From JADDRA01 sp035553895 (GTDB taxonomy: Bacteria; Actinomycetota; Acidimicrobiia; Acidimicrobiales; CADCSY01): a DNA stretch of 23,856 nucleotides. Positions 14,587 to 21,125 of this stretch are shown here, one piece after another. The translations under genes and the position numbers were made by a program. The notes under the pieces were generated by a model. That model did not search any database. It worked only from the letters and a program-made list of their open reading frames with translations, and had not been told where the DNA came from. How positions within the stretch are numbered: the stretch's first letter is position 1; every line of letters starts with the position of its first letter. The stretch lies in assembly GCA_035553895.1 (NCBI GenBank), contig DATMJI010000076.1:1-23856 (forward strand). Reading direction: 5' to 3'.

Positions 14587-15893
14587 GCTGGCGCGACGCC
14601 TGGGCGCTCGCCGTCAAGGGGGTGCGGCGCCGGCCCGGGCGGGCCGTGCTCACCGTCTTGGCCGTGGCTCTGGCGTCGGCCCTGCTCACCGCCCTGCTCA
14701 CCATCGCCGGCACGGCCGAGACCAAGGTGCTCGACGAGCTGGCCCAGGGTGGGCCCCTGGCCGGGATCAAGGTGGCGGCGGCCGAGCCCGACCCCGGCCA
14801 GATCGACCAGGACAACGCCCGGCCCGGCCCCGCCCGCGACCTCGACGACGCCGCCCGCCAGCGCATCGCCGAGCTCCCCGAGGTGGCCCGCGTCCTTCCC
14901 GTGGTCACCGCCCGAGCGCTGGTCGTCGCCCCCTCGCAGACGCCGGCCGGGGAGAACCTCGATCCCTTCGTGGAGACGGTGGTGGGCGTCGACCTGTCGT
15001 CGTCGGCATCGTTGCCGGTGACCGTGCTGGCCGGCCGCCTGCCCGGTCCGGCGTCGACCACCGAGCTGGCCGTCACCCAGGGCTACCTCGAGCGCCTCGG
15101 TCTGGAGCGCACCGAGGCGGCCGAGGTGCTCGGGACCGAGGTGGTGTGGGGAGCGGGGCGGCTCTTCCCCGAGGGCGAGCGGTCTTTCGTGCGGGGGCGC
15201 TGGGTGCGGGCCCAGGTGGTCGGGGTGGTGGCCCAGGAGGCGGCCACCGGATCGTTCCTCGTCCCCCTGGCCCAGACCCAGGCGGCCCGGGAGTGGACCC
15301 GCTCGGGCCCCGACGGCGGGGCGTTCCTGGAGCTGGCGTCGTCGCCGTACTCCGGGCTGTTCGTGGTGGCCCAGGGAATCGACAACGTCAGCCGGGTCCG
15401 CTCCCAGATCACCGCCATCGGCTACTCGACCAGCGCCCCCGAGAACCTCATCGCCACGGTGCGCCGCTACCTCCACGTGGTGGAGATCGTGCTCAGCGCC
15501 GTGGGCGGCATCGGGCTGGTGATCGCTGCCCTCGGGATCACCAACGCCCTGCTGGCGGCGGTGCGCGAGCGGCGCCGGGAGATCGGGGTGCTCAAGGCCA
15601 TCGGGGCCCGGGACCGCGACGTCCTGTCCATCTTCCTCATCGAGGCCGCCACCCTCGGACTGGTGGGAGGCGTGCTGGGGACGACGCTCGGCTGGCTGGT
15701 GGCGCGGGGCGTGGGTGGGGTGGTCAACGGCTACCTGGCCGCCCAGGGCCTGGCCGGGGTGCAACTCGGCATCCCCGTGGTGGTGGTGGCCGGGGGCGTG
15801 TTCGGCTCGGCCCTGCTCTCGCTGCTGGGCGGCACCTTGCCGGCCCTGCGGGCGGCCCGGCTTCCGGCCCGGGAGGCGGTGGGCGGGGCGTGA
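14583..15893 (+). CDS. MacB/FtsX-type ABC transporter permease
   Basis: A 436-residue permease. One N-terminal membrane segment (about 19-42, RAVLTVLAVALASALLTALL) is followed by a large extracellular MacB-PCD-like domain (about 43-295) and three C-terminal membrane segments (about 302-325, 345-368, 393-415). The cytosolic loop RERRREIGVLKAIGARDRDV is the typical coupling motif and the ending ALRAARLPAREAV is a family hallmark. It starts at GTG 14583 overlapping the ATPase stop, and its own stop overlaps the lipoprotein start, both GTGA. Such permeases do not move substrate through the membrane but transmit force to an outside partner, making the co-encoded lipoprotein interesting. Confidence 0.92.
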   Translation: MSWRDAWALAVKGVRRRPGRAVLTVLAVALASALLTALLTIAGTAETKVLDELAQGGPLAGIKVAAAEPDPGQIDQDNARPGPARDLDDAARQRIAELPEVARVLPVVTARALVVAPSQTPAGENLDPFVETVVGVDLSSSASLPVTVLAGRLPGPASTTELAVTQGYLERLGLERTEAAEVLGTEVVWGAGRLFPEGERSFVRGRWVRAQVVGVVAQEAATGSFLVPLAQTQAAREWTRSGPDGGAFLELASSPYSGLFVVAQGIDNVSRVRSQITAIGYSTSAPENLIATVRRYLHVVEIVLSAVGGIGLVIAALGITNALLAAVRERRREIGVLKAIGARDRDVLSIFLIEAATLGLVGGVLGTTLGWLVARGVGGVVNGYLAAQGLAGVQLGIPVVVVAGGVFGSALLSLLGGTLPALRAARLPAREAVGGA

Positions 15894-16498
15894 GCCCACG
15901 CCTCGTGCCGGTTCTGGTGGCCGCCGGGCTCGCCCTGGTGGCGGCCGCCTGCGCCTCCGGCGGCGAGCCGGCGCTGGGACCGACCATCCCCCCGGCCGAC
16001 GATGCCGGCCCGCCCGTGGTCTTCGTCGCCCTGGGCGGGGACGAGACCCTGGGCCAGGGCCTCGACGACCAGCTGCGCCAGTCCTGGCCCCAGGTGCTGT
16101 TGCGAGACGGGCTGCCCCGGCGGGCGGTGCACGTCAACCTGGCTTCGCCCGGCGCCACCGCCGCCCAGGCCCGGGCCGCCCAGGTACCGGCTGCCCTCGA
16201 GGTCGATCCCACCCTGGCCACCGTGTGGCTGGGCGGCGGTGATGCCCGGGTGGGCACGTCGCCCGCCGCCTACCGGCGTGGCCTCGACGCCGTGGTGGCT
16301 CCCCTGGCCGAAGCCGGTGCCCGGGTGCTGGTGGTCCTCGGCCCGGCGGCTGCCGGTGCCGGCTACGACGGGGCCACCGCCGGGGTGGTCGAGGGGCGCG
16401 GGGCCACCCTGGTCGACCTGCGCACCCTCGACCCCGCCCTCGATGCCGCCGCCCACCGCCAGGTGGCCACCGCCGTCGCCGAGGCCGCCGCCGGGTGA
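15890..16498 (+). CDS. Lipoprotein with degenerate SGNH-hydrolase fold
   Basis: A 202-residue protein with a signal peptide (RLVPVLVAAGLALVAAA) and lipobox Cys21 in AAACASG, so it is likely a membrane-anchored lipoprotein outside the cell. From residue 43 it follows the SGNH/GDSL pattern: VVFVALGGDETLGQG corresponds to the block with the catalytic serine (GDS), but has Glu52 in that place; VWLGGGDARVG corresponds to GxND but has Gly117 instead of Asn; the DxxH block is not clear, DAAAHRQVATAV being the only candidate. It is therefore probably non-catalytic. GTG 15890 overlaps the permease stop (GTGA). It could be a binding partner for the ABC exporter. Confidence 0.75.
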   Translation: MSPRLVPVLVAAGLALVAAACASGGEPALGPTIPPADDAGPPVVFVALGGDETLGQGLDDQLRQSWPQVLLRDGLPRRAVHVNLASPGATAAQARAAQVPAALEVDPTLATVWLGGGDARVGTSPAAYRRGLDAVVAPLAEAGARVLVVLGPAAAGAGYDGATAGVVEGRGATLVDLRTLDPALDAAAHRQVATAVAEAAAG

Positions 16499-16547
16499 CC
16501 CGCCCGGCCTGCCCTGGTGGGGTGCTTTGTGGTCACGACGGGACCCC

Positions 16548-16564
16548 GGCGGTTCACAACCGCC
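16548..16564. terminator. Short hairpin between convergent genes
   Basis: GGCGGTT-CAC-AACCGCC, a perfect 7-bp stem with a 3-base loop, followed by CAAAAA on the plus strand. It lies between the end of the plus-strand lipoprotein gene (16498) and the end of the minus-strand membrane protein gene (16588). There is no U tract in either transcript. Confidence 0.5.
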
Positions 16565-16587
16565 CAAAAACCGGGTGGCGCCGGTGA

Positions 16588-16833
16588 TCAGGTGGCGGCC
16601 GGGCGCCTCCGGCCCACCAGGTACCACACCGACGAGGTGGCCAGCCACGATGCGTTGAGGGCGGCCGGCACCGGCTCGCCCCGCAGGGCCCAGCCGGCCA
16701 CGATGGCGGCCATACCGGCGTGGTGGGCGGCCAGCCACCGCCACCGGCCCTCGCGCACCACGGGCACGAAGCGGGTGACGACCGCCGCCGCCACCGGGTA
16801 GCCGAGGCCGAGAAGGAGGGCGGGGGGTTGCAC
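16588..16833 (-). CDS. Small hydrophobic membrane protein of unknown function
   Basis: An 81-residue protein beginning at GTG 16833 (VQPPALLLGLGYPVAAAVVT) with three hydrophobic stretches, about residues 4-22, 37-50 and 59-73 (LNASWLATSSVWYLVGRRR), ending in an arginine-rich tail. I do not recognise the family. The start is supported by TAGCGT ending 6 bases before the GTG, the leaderless layout seen elsewhere in the window. The stop is in the region before the short hairpin. A different frame also spans this region (16554-16841), but its proline/arginine-rich product looks like a shadow. Confidence 0.55.
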   Translation of the reverse strand: MQPPALLLGLGYPVAAAVVTRFVPVVREGRWRWLAAHHAGMAAIVAGWALRGEPVPAALNASWLATSSVWYLVGRRRPAAT

Positions 16834-16845
16834 CCGTCCACGCTA
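16831..16845 (-). promoter_or_regulatory. Leaderless-type -10 box before the 81-residue membrane protein
   Basis: On the minus strand TAGCGT (16845-16840), 6 bases, then GTG (16833-16831). No Shine-Dalgarno sequence lies between. No clear -35. Confidence 0.45.
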
Positions 16846-16872
16846 CCGACCGGCGGCGGCCCAGCCGAGGGC

Positions 16873-17631
16873 TCAGCGGTGCTCGGGGTTGGCGAAGTCG
16901 TAGCGGCAGCCGGCGTCCCAACCGGCGCGCTGGTTGCCGTGGGCCGGGAAGCCGCCGGCGTCGCCCAGCATGCGGGCCAGGTGCAGCAGGTTCCAGGTCA
17001 TAAAGGTGGTGTTGCGGTTGGTGAAGTCGTTGTCGGGCCCGCCGGAGCCGGGATCGAGGTACGAAGGCCCGGGTCCGGCCTCGCCGATCCAGCCGGCGTC
17101 GGCCTGAGGGGGCACGGCGTAGCCCAGGTGCTGGAGGGAGTAGAGGATGCTCATGGCGCAGTGCTTGACGCCGTCCTCGTTGCCCGTGACCAGGCACCCG
17201 CCGACCCGGCCGTAGTAGGCGTACTGGCCGGCCTGGTTGAGCTGGCTGGAGTTGCCGTAGAGGCGCTCGATCACCCGGGTGCACACCGAGGACTTCTCGC
17301 CCAGCCAGATGGGCGTGGCGAGCACGAGGATGTCGGCGGCCATCACCCGCTCGAACAGCACCGGCCACTCGTCGCTCGCCCAGCCGTGCTCGCCCATGTC
17401 GGGCCAGATGCCGGTGGCGATGTCGTGGTCGACGGCCCGGATGTGGTCCACGGCCACGCCCTGGCGGCGCATGATCTCCATGGACCGGTCGGCCAGGCCC
17501 TGGGTGTGGGACATCTCGGGCGAGCGCTTGAGGGTGCAGTTCACGAACAGGGCGGTGAGGTCGCGGAAGTCCCACCGGGTCTGGTGGCAGAGCTCCTCCT
17601 GGCGGGGGTCCAACTCGACGGCGTGGTCCAT
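16873..17631 (-). CDS. Flavodoxin-family NAD(P)H-dependent oxidoreductase
   Basis: A 252-residue protein of the flavodoxin-like, NADPH-dependent FMN reductase type. The phosphate-binding loop is near residues 28-38 (LFVNCTLKRSPEMSHTQGL), with a second conserved block MAADILVLATPIWLGEKSSV (the flavin-contacting loop) and the Tyr/Gly region YAYYGRVGGCLVTGNEDGVK. The N-terminal 20 residues (MDHAVELDPRQEELCHQTRW) and the C-terminal 70 residues (DNDFTNRNTTFMTWNLLHLA...) are additions to the core. ATG 17631 is strongly supported by GAGGAG 6 nt upstream. Substrate unknown; likely flavin or quinone reduction in the cytosol. It is transcribed divergently from rimO. Confidence 0.85.
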   Translation of the reverse strand: MDHAVELDPRQEELCHQTRWDFRDLTALFVNCTLKRSPEMSHTQGLADRSMEIMRRQGVAVDHIRAVDHDIATGIWPDMGEHGWASDEWPVLFERVMAADILVLATPIWLGEKSSVCTRVIERLYGNSSQLNQAGQYAYYGRVGGCLVTGNEDGVKHCAMSILYSLQHLGYAVPPQADAGWIGEAGPGPSYLDPGSGGPDNDFTNRNTTFMTWNLLHLARMLGDAGGFPAHGNQRAGWDAGCRYDFANPEHR

Positions 17632-17686
17632 GGCGTGCTCCTCGCTGGTCGGCGTCACCAGGCCCCGCCCCACCTCGTGGTGTCGA

Positions 17687-17692
17687 GCCCTA
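17687..17692 (-). promoter_or_regulatory. Candidate -10 box for the flavodoxin-family gene
   Basis: TAGGGC on the minus strand (17692-17687), about 55 bases before ATG 17631, leaving room for a leader with the GAGGAG ribosome binding site. It resembles the TAGGGT boxes in the window but ends in C and no -35 is clear. Confidence 0.3.
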
Positions 17693-17754
17693 CCATGGCA
17701 CGGCCGTCGCCCCGGAGGCGAGCGCCCGGTCCGGGCCCGGCGGGGAGGCACCGG

Positions 17755-17770
17755 TAGGGTGGCGCCGATG
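17755..17770 (+). promoter_or_regulatory. Leaderless-type -10 box TAGGGT before rimO
   Basis: TAGGGT (17755-17760), 7 bases (GGCGCCG), then ATG 17768. No Shine-Dalgarno sequence fits between. No clear -35. Confidence 0.55.
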
Positions 17771-19054
17771 GCCAGGCGTTTTTGGATCGAGACTTTCGGC
17801 TGCCCCAAGAACCACGTCGATTCCGACAAGCTCGGCGGGACCCTCCTGGCCGACGGCTTGGTTCCGGCGACCTTCTCGGGCGACGCTGATCTGGTCGTGG
17901 TGAACACCTGCGCCTTCGTGGAGGAGGCCCGCACCGAATCCATCGAAGCCGTCCTGGCCCTGGCTGCCGGCCGGCGGCCGGGTGCCGAGGTGGTGGTCAC
18001 CGGGTGCCTGGCCGAGCGCTACGGCGGCCAGCTGGCCGAGGCGCTGCCCGAAGTCGACGCCGTGGCTGGCTTCGGCGTCCCCGTGCACCTGGGCGGGCGC
18101 CCGGGAGGGACGGCCGTGCCCGCCTTCGACCTGCTCAACCTGCCCCGCCCCCCGGCCCGCTCGCCGTGGGCCTACGTCAAGGTGGCCGAGGGCTGCGACC
18201 GGGCCTGCGGGTTCTGCGCCATCCCCTCGTTCCGGGGGCCCCAGCGCAGCCGCAGCGCCGAGTCCGTCGTGGCCGAGGTGGCGGCGCTGGGCGAGGGCGT
18301 GCGGGAGATCGTGCTCGTGGCCCAGGACCTGGCTGCCTACGGGCGGGACCAGGGCCGGGGTGAGCGCCGCATCGTGGCGCTGATCGAGGCGGTGGCCGAG
18401 CGGGTGGACCGGGTGCGCCTGCTGTACCTGTACCCGTCCGATCTCACCGACGCCCTGGTCGACGCCATGGCTGGCGCCGGCGTGGCGTACTTCGACCTGT
18501 CCCTCCAGCACGTGTCGGGTCCCTTGCTGCGGCGCATGCGCCGGTGGGGCGACGGTCGCCGCTTCCTCGAGCGGATGGCCACCATCCGCCGCCGCGCCCC
18601 CGGGGCCGCCTTCCGCTCCAACTTCATCGTGGGTTACCCGGGCGAGACCGAGGACGACCACGACGCCCTGCTCGCCTTCCTCGACGAGGCCCAGCTGGAC
18701 TGGTGCGGTTTCTTCGCCTGGTCGCCCGAGGACGGTACCTACGCCGCCGGGCTCGACGGGCGGGTCGAGCCCGCCCTGGTGGCCGAGCGCCTGGCCGAGT
18801 GCAGCGAGCGCCAGGACGCCATCACCGCCCAGCGGCGTGACGCCCTCATCGGCACCGACGTCGAGGTGCTGGTCGACCGACCCGGCGTGGGCCGTACCTA
18901 CCGGGAGGCTCCCGAGATCGACGGCATCGTCCGGGTCCCCGCCGAACTGGCGGTGGGCGAGCTGGCCACCGTCACCATCGTCGCCGCCGAGGGCCCCGAC
19001 CTGATCGCCGCCGGTGCCAGCGGTTCCGGGGATCCCCTCGCCCCTCGTGGCTGA
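17768..19054 (+). CDS. rimO: Ribosomal protein S12 methylthiotransferase RimO
   Basis: RimO adds a methylthio group to an aspartate of ribosomal protein S12, using radical SAM chemistry and two iron-sulfur clusters. At 428 residues it has the usual three domains: the MTTase N-terminal domain with Cys12 (FGCPKN), Cys48 (VNTCAF) and Cys80 (TGCLAERY); the radical SAM core with CDRACGFC at Cys143, Cys147 and Cys150; and a C-terminal TRAM domain (GTDVEVLVDRPGVGRTYREA). The CAIPSFRGPQRSR and 'RSNFIVGYPGETEDD' motifs distinguish RimO from the tRNA enzyme MiaB. ATG 17768 follows a TAGGGT box by 7 bases. Confidence 0.96.
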   Translation: MARRFWIETFGCPKNHVDSDKLGGTLLADGLVPATFSGDADLVVVNTCAFVEEARTESIEAVLALAAGRRPGAEVVVTGCLAERYGGQLAEALPEVDAVAGFGVPVHLGGRPGGTAVPAFDLLNLPRPPARSPWAYVKVAEGCDRACGFCAIPSFRGPQRSRSAESVVAEVAALGEGVREIVLVAQDLAAYGRDQGRGERRIVALIEAVAERVDRVRLLYLYPSDLTDALVDAMAGAGVAYFDLSLQHVSGPLLRRMRRWGDGRRFLERMATIRRRAPGAAFRSNFIVGYPGETEDDHDALLAFLDEAQLDWCGFFAWSPEDGTYAAGLDGRVEPALVAERLAECSERQDAITAQRRDALIGTDVEVLVDRPGVGRTYREAPEIDGIVRVPAELAVGELATVTIVAAEGPDLIAAGASGSGDPLAPRG

Positions 19055-19069
19055 CCACCCGCCGGCCGG

Positions 19070-19152
19070 CGTTCTCCGGTGCCCCAACGGCGCTAGGCGC
19101 CACCCCAGTCCCGGAGAAGCGCCAACGGGCGCCGGCGGATTACCGCCGGCGC
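19070..19152 (+). repeat. Composite palindromic intergenic repeat, copy C
   Basis: 50-nt element at 19070-19119 with terminal arms TTCTCCGG/CCGGAGAA, and an internal palindrome GGCGC-TAG-GCGCC-like core. After CGCCAACGG there is a hairpin with a perfect 10-bp stem GCGCCGGCGG-ATTA-CCGCCGGCGC (19129-19152). Reverse-oriented copy A at 951-864 shares both modules. Copy C begins 15 bases after the rimO stop and ends 8 bases before the pgsA TTG start, so nearly the whole rimO-pgsA gap is repeat. It may act as a terminator or affect pgsA translation. Confidence 0.8.
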
Positions 19153-19159
19153 ATGGACA

Positions 19160-19735
19160 TTGAGCTCCTTCGGCCCCTCGGCGCTGGTGACGCCGGCCAA
19201 CGGCGTGACCATGGCGCGGGTGGCCTTCACCCCGGTGTTGCTCGGGCTGGTGGTCGGCTCGGGGGCGTCGTACTTCGTCCTGGCCCTTTGGATCGGGCTG
19301 GCGGCCAGCGACGGCCTCGACGGCTTCCTGGCCCGCCGTCACGGCACCACTCGCTCGGGCGCCTTCCTCGATCCCCTGGCCGACAAGCTGCTGGTCCTCG
19401 GTGCCCTGGTGGCCCTGGCGGCCAGGGGCGTCTTCGCCTGGTTCCCGGTCGCGGTGATCGCTGCCCGGGAGATCACCATGAGCGTGTACCGCAGTTGGGT
19501 CGGCCGGCGGGGCGTGTCCATCCCCGCCCGGCGCTCGGCCAAGGCCAAGACCGTCGTCCAGGAGGTGGCGGTGGGGTTGGCCCTGTTCCCGCCGGCTGCC
19601 CGCCGCGCTCCCTGGGCGGCCCAGCTGGCGCTGTGGCTGTCGGTCGGGCTCACCATCAGCAGCGGCGTGCAGTACCTCCTCGACGGGACCAGGGCCCGGC
19701 GAGGCGGGGACCGCGCCTCGGGCCTGCCGTCGTAG
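19160..19735 (+). CDS. pgsA: CDP-diacylglycerol-glycerol-3-phosphate 3-phosphatidyltransferase-like protein
   Basis: A 191-residue CDP-alcohol phosphatidyltransferase with several membrane segments. The catalytic signature is DGLDGFLARRHGTTRSGAFL then DPLAD; D-x2-DG-x2-AR, G-x3-D-x3-D are all intact, with seven rather than the usual eight residues between AR and G. The N-terminal TPANGVTMARVAFTPVLLG matches the PgsA-type start. PgsA makes phosphatidylglycerolphosphate for anionic phospholipids. Start: TTG 19160 is used, GTG 19187 is a plausible alternative and no strong ribosome binding site is seen for either. The stop abuts ATG 19736 of cinA. Position between rimO and cinA, as in many actinobacteria, supports pgsA, although the family has other head-group specificities. 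Confidence 0.87.
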   Translation: MSSFGPSALVTPANGVTMARVAFTPVLLGLVVGSGASYFVLALWIGLAASDGLDGFLARRHGTTRSGAFLDPLADKLLVLGALVALAARGVFAWFPVAVIAAREITMSVYRSWVGRRGVSIPARRSAKAKTVVQEVAVGLALFPPAARRAPWAAQLALWLSVGLTISSGVQYLLDGTRARRGGDRASGLPS

Positions 19736-20986
19736 ATGCTCGCCGAGGTCGTCGCCGTGGGTACCGAGCTCCTGCTCGGTGACGTCGTCGACACCAACTC
19801 GGCCTGGATCGGCCGCACGCTGGCCCTGGCCGGGGTCGACGTCCACCACCACAGCCGGGTCGGCGACAACGTGGGGCGGATCGCCGACGTGTTGCGCCTG
19901 GCCCTCGGCCGGGCCGATGCGGTGGTGGTCTGCGGGGGGCTCGGTCCCACTCCCGACGACGTCACCCGGGAGGCGCTGGCCGAGGTCATGGGGGTCGGCC
20001 TGGTGCGCGACGCCGAGGTGCTGGAGCGCATACGGGCGCTCTTCGCCCGCCAAGACCGGGCGATGTCGCCCAGCAACGAGCGCCAGGCCGACGTGCCCAC
20101 CGGCGCCCGGGCCATCGAGCAGCGCCGGGGGACTGCTCCCGGCCTGATCTGCCCGGTGGGGGACCAGGTCGTCTACGCCGTGCCCGGCGTTCCCCACGAG
20201 ATGACCGAGATGGTCGACCGGGCCGTGGTGCCCGACCTCCAGGCCCGCATGGGGGGCCGGGCCGCCATCGTCAGCCGGGTCCTGCACACGTGGGGTCTGG
20301 CCGAGTCGTCCCTGGCCGACCGGTTGGCTCCCCGCCTGGAGGCGCTCGACGGGGCCGGCAATCCCACCATCGCCTTCCTGGCCGGCGGGACGGCGGGGGT
20401 GAAGGTCAGGATCACGGCCAAGGCCGGTACCGCCGGGGAGGCGGAGGCGATCCTCGACGCCGAGGAGGTGGCGGTGCGGTCCCTGCTCGGCCGCTGCGTC
20501 TTCGCCGTCGGCGGCACGACCATGGAGTCGGTGGTCGGCGGCCTCCTCCAGGCCCGCCAGCTGCGGCTCGGGGTGGCGGAATCGATGACCGGGGGCATGA
20601 TCGCCTCCCGCTGCACCGAGGTGCCCGGCTCGTCGTCGTGGTTCCGGGGCGGGATCGTCTCCTACGCCAGCGAGGTGAAGTTCGACGTGCTGGGCGTGCC
20701 CCAAGGTCCCGTCGTCTGTTCCGAGGCGGCGACGGCCATGGCGCTGGGCGCCCGCCGGATCCTGGGAGCCGACGTCGGGCTGTCGGTCACGGGCGTCGCC
20801 GGGCCCGAGGAGCAGGACGGCCGGCCGGTCGGGACCGTCTTCGTCGGCCTCGCCCTCGGACCGGAGGACGCCGATGCCGGTGCCCGCTGCCTGCGCCTGG
20901 CGGGCGACCGGGCGTCGATCCGCCAGATGGCGGCGGTGTGGGCCCTCGACCACTTGCGCCTCGAGCTCCAGCCCCCCCCGATCTGA
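19736..20986 (+). CDS. cinA: CinA family protein (competence/damage-inducible; NMN deamidase domain)
   Basis: A 416-residue two-domain CinA. The N-terminal MoCF-like (COG1058) domain opens with LAEVVAVGTELLLGDVVDTN and includes CGGLGPTPDDVTREAL and VYAVPGVPHEMTEM. The C-terminal domain (about 260-416) carries GVAESMTGGMIASRCTEVPG, 'GGIVSYASEVKFDVLGVP' and VTGVAGPEEQDGRPVGTVF, the nicotinamide mononucleotide deamidase region. CinA-type proteins act in NAD salvage and ADP-ribose hydrolysis. ATG 19736 follows the pgsA stop with no gap, indicating co-transcription. In several bacteria cinA is linked to recA, as here, though a protease gene and thpR lie between. Confidence 0.94.
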   Translation: MLAEVVAVGTELLLGDVVDTNSAWIGRTLALAGVDVHHHSRVGDNVGRIADVLRLALGRADAVVVCGGLGPTPDDVTREALAEVMGVGLVRDAEVLERIRALFARQDRAMSPSNERQADVPTGARAIEQRRGTAPGLICPVGDQVVYAVPGVPHEMTEMVDRAVVPDLQARMGGRAAIVSRVLHTWGLAESSLADRLAPRLEALDGAGNPTIAFLAGGTAGVKVRITAKAGTAGEAEAILDAEEVAVRSLLGRCVFAVGGTTMESVVGGLLQARQLRLGVAESMTGGMIASRCTEVPGSSSWFRGGIVSYASEVKFDVLGVPQGPVVCSEAATAMALGARRILGADVGLSVTGVAGPEEQDGRPVGTVFVGLALGPEDADAGARCLRLAGDRASIRQMAAVWALDHLRLELQPPPI

Positions 20987-21059
20987 TGGTCGGAACAGAC
21001 TGATTCGGGCTCGACTGGACCACCAGAGGGGCGCTGGGGCCGCCGTGAAGCGGTCCGGT

Positions 21060-21089
21060 TTGAACGCTGCGTGCTGAGGGGGTTACTGT
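21060..21089 (+). promoter_or_regulatory. Promoter of the FtsH-like gene
   Basis: TTGAAC (21060-21065), 18-bp spacer, TACTGT (21084-21089), a good sigma-70-type promoter in a 139-base gap after cinA. The predicted transcript start is near 21096, giving a leader of about 30 bases before GTG 21126. GGAG at 21101-21104 is too far from that start to be its Shine-Dalgarno sequence. Confidence 0.6.
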
Positions 21090-21125
21090 CCGGGCGGGCT
21101 GGAGTGCAGGTCGTTTCGACTCGAG

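Noticed and set aside
16548..16570. Classical Rho-independent terminator
   Set aside because: The stem is followed by CAAAAA rather than a T run on the plus strand, and the T run on the minus strand precedes the stem. It is listed only as a hairpin.
19153..19782. ATG 19153 as a start for the gene after rimO
   Set aside because: It opens a different frame giving a Gly/Arg-rich product; the CDP-alcohol transferase motif is in the frame starting at 19160.
17690..20953. Minus-strand open frame of 1087 codons (and similar ones at 20787-23408, 9832-12417, 13698-15899)
   Set aside because: They are antisense to rimO/pgsA/cinA, the FtsH-like gene, rnj/ftsK and the ABC operon, all with clear motifs. 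Their products are Gly/His/Arg/Pro-rich with no domain, as expected for shadow frames in GC-rich DNA.
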